The position numbers and the translations under genes were made by a program. Below are positions 10,272-22,186 of a stretch of 64,000 bases of DNA, in pieces (position 1 is the first letter of the stretch; each line of letters begins with the position of its first letter). Origin of the DNA: Euglena gracilis (lineage: Eukaryota > Euglenida > Euglenophyceae > Euglenales); NCBI GenBank assembly GCA_039621445.1, contig CP154955.1, positions 11,644,241 through 11,708,240 on the forward strand, read 5' to 3'. A model generated the notes under the pieces. That model did no database searches. It worked only from the letters and a program-made list of their open reading frames with translations, and had not been told where the DNA came from.

Positions 10272-11469
10272 TTCCCTCATTTCCCCTTAATTTTATGAAT
10301 GCTTTTGACACCAGTTGCCCCCCTCCATCCAGGGAAGATAAGCAATCTTGCAAGTGTGCATTTCCAGTGGAAATGTGCCATTTTTTTTGCTGCAAGGATT
10401 TGCTTTATCAATATACGCATAATTATGAAGAACTGAGGATGAACCCGAAGTCCACTAATTCCGGGGAGGATTGATATCTTCATTTTTCCTGCAATGTTCC
10501 GCCCCAGGCTTTCGCCGAAGGAATTTTCTTTGAGTGGGTGCCATGGTGGGTTGGGGGAGGTCAATCCACCCAACTCCCGTGTGGGGGGGTACGACCACCA
10601 CCTGCCAGCTTCCCGTACAGCCCTGCCTGGGGGCGGGTACCCAGGTACCTCCCCAAAAGGTCAAAACTTCCTTCAGGCCCTTTGTGACAAAATTTTTGGC
10701 ATTTTGAACCACTTTTGTGCGGGAAGTGGCCAAAATGACATTTTTGGCCGACTTTGGGCGGCAAATTTTTTCGTCGGGGGGTTCCCATTGCGATCCCCGG
10801 GATAGGTATTCCGATGCCAACGCTTCGCGCCGGTCGGAAAATCAATCCAGGAGGTCCCGCCACAGTACAGAGGGGGGGGTGCGTCCCCCCACCTCCCCCT
10901 CTCCTCACCACCATCCCACCCCACTTGCCCTTCATCTGAGCCCTGGGGTGGACCCCCCCCCCCCGCGCCCGCCAGGCCTTCCCGAACAGCCCTGCCCTGC
11001 CCCCCAGAGTTTGAAGCTTGCCTGCCGGAAAAAGTGGTGTCTGCCAGAAATGCAGATTGCCTTTCAGAATGCAGAATGTCCAATGCCGATCGCCCTTCGC
11101 CCCGCAGCGTTCGCCCCTTCCCTCTGCATCGGCTTCTCCTGCGACGTGTGTCCAACTTCCTCCAGCGATGGCATCGGCCGGAATCCATGGCATCCCACCA
11201 GGCATTATTTTCCAACCCCCCCCCCCAAGGCTCCATTTTTGGTAATGGGTTTAAAAGGATGACCATACCATGGATGCACGCTTTGGCCGGAAATTCCCCC
11301 CTCCCGAGTTTGACTGGTAGAATTGAGGTGGGAGGGAGGTATTTGGTCAGTGTCGACCTCAGGTGTGATCAGGTCAGCCTTGGTTAGGAGGGCGGTCAGG
11401 TCAACCTCAGATGTTAGTATTCATCAGCGTTTTCAAAATGGGCGGTCCCTGAAAGCTTGACTGCTCCCC
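10272..11469. other. unassigned sequence left of the large transposon
   Basis: No gene recognised. It includes a GGTACC-rich segment (10625-10655), a cGCTTCGCGCCgg hairpin at 10823 and low-complexity C/G runs. Open frames on both strands look compositional. Confidence 0.4.
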
Positions 11470-11474
11470 TTTCT

Positions 11475-11509
11475 CTTAGACGGCCGTGAAGGCATTTAAG
11501 GGTTTTTTT
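11475..11509 (+). repeat. left terminal inverted repeat of the large transposon
   Basis: Begins CTTAGACGGCCG and ends in a T-run. Preceded by the TSD copy TTTCT at 11470-11474. The first dodecamer relative (11519-11530, 11 of 12 bases) lies 10 bp inside it. Confidence 0.9.
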
Positions 11510-11991
11510 TCAATTTGGGCGCAGGTGCGACCTAGGACACCAAATGCAATTTTGCGTCCGCGGTTTTGGGGGTGGCCGTGCTTGAAACCCTAACCAGTGA
11601 AAACCTGAATTACTTTATGTCCCACCAAAAATAACTGGCCGTGGTAAAAACCCCGGAAAACCACTGGAACGGGACACTTTTTGGAACCCCCTCAACCTGT
11701 CCGGTGTCTGCGCCCGCCGGGGGTTCAAACGCCAGCAGAGGACAAAAAAATAAAAAACTCACCGCCGGCTCGGGCCCACAGGCCCGGCACCCACACCCGG
11801 GGGACAAACCGAAAGACAGGTCACTGCCCCCGGGTAGTGAGCACATGCGACCGAGGACCGCCCACCCCGTTGTGTCCTGCGACCTCGCACCTACGGGCAC
11901 TGACCCCCACCCCCCTTTTTGCCTTTGGGAACGCAACAGAAGGATGTGTCAAGGCGAAGGCATTGGGACCAGGGGTGAAGGGTACAGGGAG

Positions 11992-12314
11992 CAGGCGTGT
12001 GCTTAAGGGGGGGTCGGGCGCCTACCCACGGGGGGGGGTGGGTGCTAGGGGCAGGCACCCCATAGCACCCGATCACCCCCCCCCCGGGGGGGGGTAGGGT
12101 TTAGGGGGTGCTGCCCCTAGCAGGCCCCCCTCCGACCCCGGCGCCGATAGGAGCGGGGGCCCGGGGAAACGGCCATTTTCAATGAAAATTTTCTGGGGAG
12201 GGCTCCTCGGACACCCTATCCCACCCCGGGGGGGGGGTGTGCCTGCTAGGGGCAGGCCCCCTATAGCACCCACACCCCCCCTCCCCCCCCCCCCCGGTTG
12301 GTAAGCACAAGCAT
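11992..12314. mobile_element. small TIR element nested in the transposon's left arm
   Basis: Left end CAGGCGTGTGCTTA and right end TAAGCACAAGCATG are imperfect inverted repeats. The flanks TACAGGGAG and TACAGGAG look like an 8-bp TSD with one G indel. The interior is C/G-run sequence with TGCTAGGGGCAGGC repeated (about 12041 and 12244). No coding sequence. Confidence 0.6.
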
Positions 12315-12975
12315 GTACAGGAGGGAGGGCAGGTCCAGGGGGGAGAGGGGGAAGGTCCAGGGGGAAGGAGGGGCTGCTGAAGGCAGGAGGGCGGGCCGGG
12401 GCACTCTGACATGAGAGGGGCTGGCACGAGAGGGGGTTGCATCGCCACGAGAGGGGAGCCACGACACGGGTGAGAGGGGGGAGGGGGAATGGTCTTTCAC
12501 CCGAGTGTCCCGGCCGACACAGTGGATGGTGTGCAGAGGTTCCGGGAGGTGTGACAGGGGTGACAGGGGTGACAGGGTGAAAGCGCTGCCGCCGCCGCCT
12601 CGCCGCCCCGCCGAGCCCGTCCGGTCTCCACGCCGCGCCGCGCCAGCGCGCGCACCTGCGCAGGTCGCCCGCAGGGGCCGTCCTGTGCCAGTGTTTGGGG
12701 TGGGGCAGAAGGGGATGGGGTGTGCGCGAGGACCGGACCAGCCACCCGAGACCAACCCTGCGTGTACTAGGCCCTAGCTAGCACCGGGTGTGTGGGGGTG
12801 CGTGCGCAGGTGCGCACGTCTGTGCGAGAGGGGGCTGCACGATTCTGCCACTGGAAGGAGGGGCCCCGCCCCCCGCAAAGGACATGAGAGGGGATTCCGT
12901 CGCGCACAGGTGCGACCGAGGGAAAAGGGGAGCCGTTTGCCGGCGCCTCGGGCGGCTGGAAACCCCGGCCCCTGG

Positions 12976-15900
12976 CTAACCCTTCGCCGGGGGCTTCGCC
13001 AGCCGCTGCGCCAGCGCTGCCGCCGCCGGGGTGACCGCCGCGGGCTTGGGCTTGGCCGCGGGCGGGAGGAGGCTGGTGGCGCCGGGGGGCGGGGTCGGGC
13101 CGGCGGGCTGGGGCGCTGCTGTGGGCGGGACGTCTGCGGGGGTCGCTGGGGGCGGCGGGAGGAGGGACCACACAGGCTGGGGCGGGGCCGCGGGGGCTGC
13201 GGGCTGGGGGGCCTTCCGGGGTGGGTTCAAGGGCTTCTTGAGGTAGGCGGCCTGGGGCGTGGTCTCCGGCGTGGGGGTGGCCAGGGCGCGGTGGGAGGGG
13301 AGCGGCGGGGCCCTGGGCTTGGGGCCCTGGGGCTTGGCGGGCTTGGGCCGGGGGTCCGGCTTTGACCAGGGGGTGGTGGGCTTGAGGGGCAGCTTGGGGG
13401 CGGCCTCGGGGCTGGACTGGGAGAGCTCTTCTGCGGACGGGAGGGGTGGGGTGGGGCGGAGGGGCGGGCCGGGGCGGGCGCACGTCTTCACGGCGCCGGG
13501 TCGCCCTTGCGGACCACCCTGTGTTTGGAGGGTTGGGTCGGGGGAGAGGAGCCAGGGTCGGGGAGGGGGTCACGGGGGCAGGAGAAGGGGAGGAGGGGGG
13601 TGTCCCCGCCCGCGGGGGGTGGGTTCAGGGCTGTGTCCTCCATGGGGGCGACCCGGTCGCGCGGCGGGTGCGGGGAGGGGGGTTCGGGCTGTTGGGGGGT
13701 CGACGCTTCGGGCGCGGCTGCGCTGGACGGACTGGAGGAGGGGGTCTCGGAGGTGGGGGGCCGCGGGCGCTGCTGGGCGGGGGAGGCGGCTCCGGCGCTG
13801 CTGGCACTGGGGCTGGGGGCCGCGCCGCTGCGGGGCTGCTTCCGCGGGGGCGGGGGGGTGGCCGGGGGGGGGGGGGAGTCGGTGATGCCGAAGACCACCC
13901 GGGTGACGCTGAAGTCCTCCGCCTCCCCCTCACTCACCGCCGCTGCCTCCTCGTGCGCAGCTGCGCCCGACTCCTCCACTTGGCGCCGCCTCTTCCCACC
14001 GGGGGCTTCTTCTGCGGGGGCTGCTGGGGGCTTCTGGGGACCGGGGGGTTCCTCCTCCTCAGGCGCAGGTACGCCCGCCGCCTCTTCGCCTTCTTCGCCG
14101 CCCCCCCTCCGCCTCCCCGCCTTCTTCTCCTGCGGCCTCGTCCCCTATCGCCGCCCCCGCCTCCCCTTCGTCGCCGCCCTGCCCTCGCCTTCGCCGCCCC
14201 AGCCGACGCCCTCGCCACCACCACCAACACCCACCACCAACCCCACCGCCCCGCCCCCTCCGCCCATCGCCACTCATCGCTCCGCCGGGGGCTCTCCTCC
14301 ACCTCCACCTCCTCCGCGAGGCTGCTGGACTCCTCCCCCTCCCCGCTGCTGCTGCTGCTGGAGTCCTCACTGCTGCTGACCGCGACCGGCGGTGCTCGCG
14401 GCGCCGACGCGGACCCGGCCGCTTCACCTCCTTCCCCTTGGCCTGGCGGTGGGGCGCAGGTGCGCCCGCGGCCTTGGGCTTGGGCGGCTTCTTCTTCGCC
14501 TTGGGCTTGGCGCCCGCAGGCCGGTCCTTCGCCGCCGCCTCCCGGACGGCCCGTCGGTCGGCCTTCTCCTTCGCCTTCTGCTTCGCGGCGCGCGCCTTGG
14601 CCTTGCGGTCCCGCTCACGGAGGGGGGGGGCCTTTTTTTTTTTTTTTTTTGTTTTTTTTTTTCGACTTTTTTTTTTTTTTTTTTTTTTTTTCCTTTGTTC
14701 TCCTCCCGGTTGACCCGCTCCAGCTTGCGGGCGTCTTCCTTCGCCTTCTCCCACTCCAGCTTCCGCTGGATCTCGGGGACGGTCCGCACCAGCTCCAGGC
14801 TGAGGCCCTTCTCCAGGAACTGCTCCATGTCCTCGAAGAGGTCCTCGTCCACCGGGCACTGGTCGGCCCCCGCGTCCGCCGCCTTGTGGGCCACCGCCTC
14901 CATGTCCACCGCCTCCCCGTCCACCGCCACCACCATGTTCAGGGGCCGCGTGCCCCACGCCAGGCAGTGGCCCACCAGCTCCGCGTCCTCGGTCTGCACG
15001 AACACGAAGTCCTCCGGGGCGAAGTCGCGGACGACCCTCTGGGCGGCCCACCTCAGCACGTACCAGTGCAGCACGTCGAAGTCGGCGGCCGCGGTGATCT
15101 CGTCCCACATCACCACCGGCGCGACCTACGAGTGGGGGGCGGAAAAGGGAGGACGGTGTGCGACAGGCGCAGGTGCGCACGGCAAGCCACACAAAGGCAC
15201 ACAAGCCATGCCAAAGCCATGCCCAGCAGTGAAACCAAAACCCCAGCCCGGAGAAGTGTGGGGAGGGGAGGGGTGGGTGTCGCGCGCAGGTGTGCCCCAC
15301 TTGCTCCGGACGCGACGGAACGCAAAAAAAATCCCCCGGGCACAGGTGCGCCCGGGGGATTTGGGTCTGCCCAACGCTGGGGGGGATCCACACCCGCGTG
15401 AGGTCGACCCCGCCGGCGTGGAGGATGGTCAGCTGCCGCTTCGCCAGCGCGCTGCGGCTCGCGCCGATCTGCCGCACCGTGGTCTCCCGGACCCACACGT
15501 CGATGTCCCGCCGCGCCCGCTCCTCCACGCGGCCCTGGATCGTGGCGACCGCGGCAGCGACGCGCCCCGGCCGCCCCCACACGAACACGGGGACGGTCTC
15601 GACCAGCCCCCAGGCCTGGGGGCAGAGCTGCAGCGCCGGCTCCGGGGGCGGCTGCGCCAGGAGGAAGGCCGCCCGGATGCGGCACGCCGCCGCCATCGCC
15701 GGCAGGTCCCCGGCCGCCGGGTACAGGAAGGTCCGGCTCCGGCCCTCCTCGCCGACGGGGACGTCCAGCTGCTTCAGCGCCGCCACGTTCGGCACCGCGC
15801 GCACCTCCGGCATCTGGCGCGGCTGCGCCACCAGCTTCCGCGCCGCGTCCCACTTGGACTCCACCCACACCGGCGCCGCGATGAGGGAGTCCCAGCCCGG

Positions 15901-16686
15901 GGCCTCGCTCGCCGGCGTCCACCGCCACCCGCCCAGCCGCACCGTCAGCGCCGGGGTGGGGACCGCCGCCACGAACCGCGCCTTGGCGACGTGGTCCGCG
16001 ACTGCAGAGAGGGGTGGGGGTGGAGGCAGGGTGAATGGAGCCAAGAGGGGTGTGTACGACGCGCGCAGGTGCGCACGCTATTTGAGTTTGCCAAGAGAGC
16101 TATTGGTGTGCAGGTGTGTGCGAGGGTGACACACAGAGCCAACCCCTTGTGCCAGAATTCACCACGGCAAGGGCATGGGTGGGCATACGGATCTGGGGGG
16201 CGATGTAGGGGTTGCGCCAGTGGAAGTTGTCGAGGTCCTTGGGGCGGAGGCGGGCTTGCAGGAGGGTGGGCACCAGCGCCGCCCTCGCCCCCGGCGTCAG
16301 CAGCGTGCGCAGCCCCTGCAGCCCGTTCACCGTCAGGCCCGGCTTCGCCGCCTCCATCGCCCGCAGCCCCGCCTCCTCACCACCAGGGCGTTGTATTTCT
16401 CCTCCACCGCCGCCTGCCGGACGGGACGTATCTGTCCCTTGGTCAGGTCCTCGTCGATGACGAGGCAGCCGACGTCGTTATCCCGCCAGCCTTCGACGAA
16501 GCGCCGCACGTCCTCCACCCCCGACGGGACGAGCGGCTGGGGGCGCTTGCGCTTGCGCTCCTTCTCCTTCTCCATCCCCTTCTCCTTCCTCTCTGTCCGC
16601 TCCGCCTCCTCCGCCGGGACCCCGGCCTGCGGGCCCCCGGCCGCCGCGGACCCCTCAGCTGGGGGGGCCGCCCCCCCCTCCTCCAT
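12976..16686 (-). CDS. transposon gene A: uncharacterised multi-exon protein
   Basis: Not recognised. Read on the minus strand, the likely start is the ATG at 16686 (MEEGGAAPPAEG). Exon 1 (16686-16189) has a Glu/Lys-rich stretch and then DVGCLVIDEDLTKGQIRPV. A one-base frameshift near 16381 joins it to LRAMEAAKPGLTVNG and a GT donor at 16188. Exon 2 (16001-15394) starts after CTGCAG and is the best-structured part (FVAAVPTPALTVRLGGW ... ALKQLDVPVGEEG ... GLVETVPVFVWGRPGR). Exon 3 starts at 15125 after CGTAG with VMWDEITAAADFDVLHWY, then an acidic helix-rich region. A long polylysine run encoded by A homopolymers (14633-14691), a basic KAKAKK tail and a Pro/Ala-rich C-terminus end at 12976. 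The tail probably needs further splicing or frame correction. It lies head-to-tail with gene B inside the TIRs, so it is probably a second transposition or accessory protein. Confidence 0.55.
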
Positions 16687-16689
16687 CTC

Positions 16690-18050
16690 ACATGGTGCAA
16701 ACCTGGGCAGGGAGAGGGCATGATCGAAATGTCGATTTCGGGTGGGGGGTGCCAAACCCCCCGCCGCCGGGCCCGCCCCCCTTGTCCGCACCCCCCGGCC
16801 TGGTGGAGGAAAGCTGCCCAGGCCAAAAGCCCCAGGATCGGCCGGAACACCCCCCCAAACTGCCGAAAACAGGGACTTTCACAGTGAACGTCCGCCGAAT
16901 TGGGATCCCGGTCCGTTTTGACCGCCTACAACCGGATCCACAGTTTTGGGAAGTTGTGAGGTCCTATCGGCGGCGAAAACCCCAGAATACAGAACGGTTT
17001 CACAAAAGTCCTCAAGTCGCGGATCTCGATCGCGAGCCCGGAGATTCCGACGCCCCACTGTCCGGGGGGCGCACTCCCCATTCCGGGCACCGTTGGGTCC
17101 GGCGACCGGGGGCGGGGTATTCTAGCAATCAAGGGCTATCCGCGCCATCTTTCAGAATCCGAAACCACGCAGTGTGGGAGAAACACAAAAAAACGGAGAC
17201 CGGCAGCACCTCCCCAGGGGTGGAAGTCCGGGGCCGCGCCACTCCCCGCCCCCACCGCCGACCCGCCGCGTCCTCAGTGCTCCTCTGGCCCGGGCGGCTG
17301 GTCCGGGAGGTACACGTTTCCGCCGCCGCCGGAGTCGGAGTAGGGGGTGGGGGCGGCGCGCACGCGACCGCCGAAGTGATGGCGCCGCAGGCTGGGAGCC
17401 GCACCGGACGGGGTCGCCGGACCCGTCGGCTCCGCCGACCGGTCGCGCCGCGGCCGCAGGGCGATCTGCTGCTCGGCTGGCACACCACGGGTGAACCACC
17501 GCTGCGGGACAGCCCCGGCGTGTGGGTGCACAGCTGCGACGGAGGACCCCGCAGCCGCCGGCGTGCCGGTCCGGGCCGCAGCGCCCAATCGTGGCCGCCG
17601 ATCCGGGCGCGCCGCTGCGTCCGCACCGCCGGCGGCGGCGGGCTTCGGTCTCCGGGGCACGACGGCAGTGGTTGGGTGCCGAAGTGGACACAGCCCAGCG
17701 AGAGAAGCAGAGGAGGGGGAGGAGTTACGCACGGCGTGCGCATCTGCGATGGAGGGACAACCCAGGGGCTGGTTTGCGGCACGCCCGCCCCACGGAGGTC
17801 GTACGTTCACCGGTCCTGCGATAGGGCGGGTTTGGACCGGCACAAACGACTGACTAACCGGGCAGGAGGGGGGGGGAGCGTGCGCAGGTGCGCGTGAATT
17901 CTGTCAGACACACGGAGGATGCGTTCCAAACCAAAGGGTGCGCAGCTGCGCCTGACAGTCGCCCCGGGAGGGACGTGACGTACCGAGAGGCGGTGCGTGC
18001 AACCCAAAACAACGTCCCGGCGGGGCACCAGCTGCCTGCTGAGGCGGACA
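16690..18050. other. GC-rich spacer between transposon genes A and B
   Basis: Open frames run on both strands because of the base composition. A minus-strand frame ending at 17274 (NVYLPDQPPGPEEH) could be the 3' part of gene B, but no splice junction linking it could be fixed. Dodecamer copies are at 17882 and 17940. Confidence 0.4.
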
Positions 18051-18053
18051 CTG

Positions 18054-20802
18054 TTAACCGGCCAACAGTCGGCGGCCCCTGGGTCCACACCGGTGCGGCC
18101 GGGGACGCCCGCCGACCCCGGGGCGCGGGACCGGGTGGGCCGGCCGCGGGCCCGCGGCCCGGGGCTTGGGGGCGCGCTCCGGCACTGGCACGCCGGCGTA
18201 CTCCGCACGCAGCGCCGCGGCCGCGGCCTCCGGTTGCCGGGCCGCCAGCAGGTCCAGCTCCGCCGCCGCGTCGGGCGAGGGCTCCTCGTCGCGCAGCATC
18301 AGGAGCAGGCTGCGGCGCAGCACATCGGCCAGGTCGTCGGCGGTCGGGGGCACGGCGGCGGGCGTCCGCGGGGGCCGCCACCAGGAGGGCCACGCGGCCT
18401 GCGCCACGCACTCCTTCGCCCCGCTCCGCTCCACGTCCGTGACCACCTTGGCGGCCAGCTGCGGCGCCACCCAGCCCGCCGCCGCGTTGGGCCCCGCCGG
18501 CACCTGTCCGGGCTGGGCGTCGCCGGACGCCGGTGCCCGACCGCGACCGCCCCGATCCGCCGCTGCGGAGGACGTTGCCACCGCTCCGCCGGGCGCAGGT
18601 GCGCTCCGCCGCGGCGCGCAGCGTCGCAGCAGCTCCCGGAGCCGCTCTGTGGACTGCGCCACCCACTCCCGCCCCACGCCGCCGGCGCCGATGCGCTTGG
18701 CCCGGGGTGCCCGGCCGCACGGCGATGTAGAGGTCCATCGCCTCGTTGAAGGACTGCGACTGCGGGTGCTGCTTCAGGGCCCTCCCGAGGCGGCTGATGG
18801 CGGCCTCGTTCAGCTCCTCGGAGTAGCAGCACGCCGGCAGGCGGTCGTGCCACTCCGTCCAGAGCAGCAGCGCGCAGGACACCGTCCGCACGTACTCCGA
18901 GGAGGACCGGGCCCACGGCGGGCGGCCGCGCTCCGCGGCCCGCAGCTCCGCCAGCACGGCCGCGGCGGCCTCGGGCGGGGGGTGACCGTCGGCCCAGGGG
19001 GCGGGGGCCGGCGGGGACGCCGACGGCAGGTCCACCTCGAGGTGCACCAGCAGGAGCAGGGCCGTCTGCAGCGCCTCGCGGGCCTGCCAGCCGCTGCCCA
19101 CGGCCCGTCCGTCCCAGCTGCAGGACCGCACCATCCAGCCCAGCACCAGGGCGGCCGGGGCCCACACCTCCACCAGGTCCGCCAGCCGTCCACCACCGCC
19201 GCCTCCGTCCACAGCCGCTGCAGCGCCAGGCACCCCTGCCGCAGCTCCTCCTCCGCCGCCTGCCCGGACGCTCCGGCCACCTGCAGGGGCCCACGAGCCG
19301 ACCCTGCGCCCGGCACGCCCGCTGTCCCCCGTGCGCACCTGCGCGCGCTCGGACCGCACGCCTCCACCACGGTCCGCGGCTGCCGCACTTCCGCCTCCAC
19401 CCTCCCACCCTCAGCCCGCCAGCCCGCTCCCCTCCTACGCTCTCATCTGCGCCCGCTCCTCCTCTGCCCACCCCAGCAGCTCTCCCCAGCCAGCGCTCCA
19501 GCGTCTGCACGGGGGCGTAGGGAGACCGCGGCCGGCCCGTCACCTCCAGCGTGCCGTTCTGCAGGAACAGGTAGAACGGCAGGAAGCGGCGGTGCAGGGC
19601 GTGCAGCAGCTGCTTGTACGGGTGCCAGACGCCGTACAGCAAGGGCAGACGTGGCGGCCAGGTCCCAGCGGGTGGCGGTGAGCTGGCCGTACCGCAGCCG
19701 CGCGGCGCGGTACCAGATGTTCTCGTCCGCCAGGACGAGGACGGGGCCGGCCACCTGCGGCAGCACGTTCTCCCGGAGGAAGCGGAGGGTCTGCAGCAGG
19801 CCCACCTGCGCGCCGACCACCGTCTCGCACAGGTTGAACGGTCGCCAGACCGGGGACCAGGCGTTCTCGCGGGGCACGTCGAGGGGCACCCGGAACTGCG
19901 CCTCCTCCAGCGGGCCGCGGCAGCGCGCGAGGAGGTCCAGCAGCGGGCCGCGGGCGAAGGCCGCCAGGGACTCGCTCCACCACCGGTACGAGCCCCGCTG
20001 CGCCGGGGCGTCGGCCAGCAGCACGCGCACGGCGGGCAGGGCCGGGGCGGGCTCCCGGCGCGGCGGCGGGGTCCGTGCGGCGCATCACGGCCATGATGGT
20101 GCCGTTCAAGGACGCGTGGGGCACCCGCGGGGTGGTCACGTACCGCTGGCGGTACAGGTTGTCGAACCAGACCACCACGTGCGCCCCCTCCATGTCCGCC
20201 CACAGCTGCCGCAGCCGCTGGGCCGCCAGCTCCCGCCGCACCGCCGCGTCCCACAGCGGCGCCTCGGGGCGGATGCCGGCGGACCGGAGGTAGCGGGACA
20301 CCGCCCGCGTCCACCCCATCGGCACGTCGCCGGCGGGCACGTGGGGCTGGTCCTGCCGCGGGCACGACGCGTCCCGGGCGATGCGGTAGTACGCCCAGGC
20401 GTTCTGCAGCAGCCTCGTCGTACTCCATCGCCGGGGGTTCCGCTGCAGCTCCTCCAGCAGTGTGCCGCGGCCCCGCGTCCGCAGCGGCCGGCGCATGTAC
20501 GCCACGTGCGTGACGAACGGCAGCAGGTGGTGCTCCGGCGGGGCCAGCACGCCCCGGACGAACTCGTCGAACGTCCGGGCCAGGTGCCGCGCCGCCAGCT
20601 CACCCATCACCTTGCCAAAGTCCGTCGCCTGCCGCTGCGCATCGCTGTACCGCTGCGTCCCACGCTGCCGGATGCCGCGGCCCGGCGGGTGGAGCTCGAC
20701 ATCGGCAGAGAGGGCGCAGGGCGGCCGGGACAACGAGGGCAACGGGGACGGGGATGAGGCGACGAAGCGAGGTCGACGCTGCACAGTGGCGCCTGACCAC
20801 AC
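18054..20802 (-). CDS. transposon gene B: putative RNase-H-fold (DDE-like) transposase
   Basis: The reading frame is clear in blocks. N-terminal helical block TDFGKVMGELAARHLARTFD and LLQNAWAYYRIARD. Then HVVVWFDNLYRQRYVTTP (about 20139-20195), FRVPLDVPRENAWSPVWRPF, VLVLADENIWYRAARLRYGQ (about 19685-19745) and GVWHPYKQLLHALHRRFLPF (about 19560-19635). A later domain has LPACCYSEELNEAAISRLGR. Asp in WFDN, Asp-Glu in LADEN and the Trp-His of GVWHPYK are spaced as in RNase-H-fold transposases of large eukaryotic elements; this role is inferred from motif layout and TIR context. At least three frame changes (near 20060, 19635 and 18700) interrupt it. The true start is uncertain: the ATG at 20802 may be upstream of an intron. 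Confidence 0.55.
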
Positions 20803-22186
20803 TTGGGCCCGAGATGGGCTCTGTCACTGGCTTACGTCACCGTGGCACACCAACAGTGACCCTTGGTAGCTCAATCCTGGCACCCCAACTGATCCGCGGG
20901 TGTCTTCACGGGCCGCCTCCGTGCCCCATTCCACAGACCTTTGCACCCGTCACCCTGGCAGTCCGTGCGCATGTACGCCTAGTACCGTCCTATTTTAAAA
21001 ACAGGTGAGATTCAGGCGCAGGTGCGCACGCGTTGCCTGGACTGAGTGCAGACAACAAACCCTGTCGCATATACGGTTCGTGCTTCTCAAACGGACAGTG
21101 ACACCCTCACACACGGCCTGCGTGTGCGTGCCCACACCGTTTTACACCCCGGAGCACTGGAACCAAGCGCAGGTGCGCCTGGTTCTGAGTTCAGAGTGCA
21201 CAGTACAAGCGGAACGCAGAGTGTCTGCCCTGGCGCAGCTGCGCACGGCGGACGTGTCTCTGTCTCGTTTCGGGGTGTATTTTTGGCTCGTCACGGCAGT
21301 GTTGTGCCTAAGACCGAGTGGTGGCTCTGCGTTGGTCGTAACAGTTTGGCGTGCTGTCGTGGGTCTTGTATTCCGATGCGGGAGGCCCATTGGATGACCG
21401 GAAGCGTAATCTTTTTTTTGTCCCGTTCTCACCAGTCTCAGGTACGATTCAACCCGGTTCGCTCACACCAAAGTCCAACGTACACCGTGTCCCTCACGCG
21501 CACCTGCGACCAATTTTTCATATTTTTAAATTTACAGCAAATTGGAGCGCACCTGCGCGCGAGAGACGATCGTCGTTCTCCCCTCACCCATCCGCAGGTT
21601 TGGAACCGGCTGGGATGCACGGCATGTGTCTGCTGATCCGGACACCCCTGTCGATCAGGCTGCTGGTGCCCGCTAGGTGTTGGTCGGATGTGTTTTCGCC
21701 ATCCTGAACGAAGTTGCCCCTACACATCGCTGCAGCACTGTCCGCCTAACACGTCCCGCACAGGATGTGCACAGCCACCCACGCTGGACTCACGCAGAAC
21801 ACGGCACATCCACACGTCTGCCGGGGGTGTGTCCGGTCTACGGGTTGTCGCGTCTTGCACCCCGGTGGTAAGCTGACACCCCACCCACATTGAGCCATGT
21901 ATCCCAAACAGTCGACAGAGCCCGTCTCGCACAGATGGCCGACTGCGCGGTCACGGTCGCGCTACAGGGACGGTAGGGCACCGGCCATTGTGAGGGCTGC
22001 AGAGAGGAAGGCGGTGCAGATCTTCCGGGGGGACTCATTTCATTAAGGAATTTCAAACTGCTGAATCACAGGTGCCTTCCCGGTCGCACATGCGCACGCG
22101 GGACCCTCACCCAGGGCGCATGCAGATTGTGACCAGGTCCGTTGTCTCGGCTGGTCTCAAAACTGCGGACAACCCCGTTTTTGGTC
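20803..22186. other. non-coding right arm of the transposon
   Basis: No gene accepted. It has dodecamer copies at 21016, 21167, 21233 and 21547 and a degenerate CGCACATGCGCACGCG near 22086. The cluster near the TIR is the layout expected of subterminal transposase-binding sites. Confidence 0.5.

Larger units (their letters stand above)
12650..21558. promoter_or_regulatory. dispersed palindromic dodecamer GCGCAGGTGCGC (repeat array of single sites)
   Basis: Perfect copies (either strand) include 12650, 12804, 14454, 15167, 16063, 17882, 18593, 19333, 21016, 21167 and 21547. GCGCAGCTGCGC is at 17940 and 21233, and one-base variants are near 11519, 15283, 15340 and 16104. The site is a perfect GCGCA/TGCGC inverted repeat around GG, CC or GC. 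It lies in spacers, introns and coding parts of the 11475-22221 element. It may be a protein-binding site, for example for the element's own transposase; that role is inferred. Confidence 0.6.

Noticed and set aside
10717-11262. 181-codon plus-strand frame as a gene
   Set aside because: Opposing long frames exist on the other strand, composition is Pro/Ser-rich by C-runs, and there is no motif.
12767-13573. Separate proline-rich gene on the minus strand
   Set aside because: Several minus frames overlap; the one ending at 12976 is more simply the 3' end of gene A.
14392-16887. 831-codon plus-strand frame across gene A
   Set aside because: Antisense shadow of a GC-rich gene; splice sites and structured protein segments are on the minus strand.
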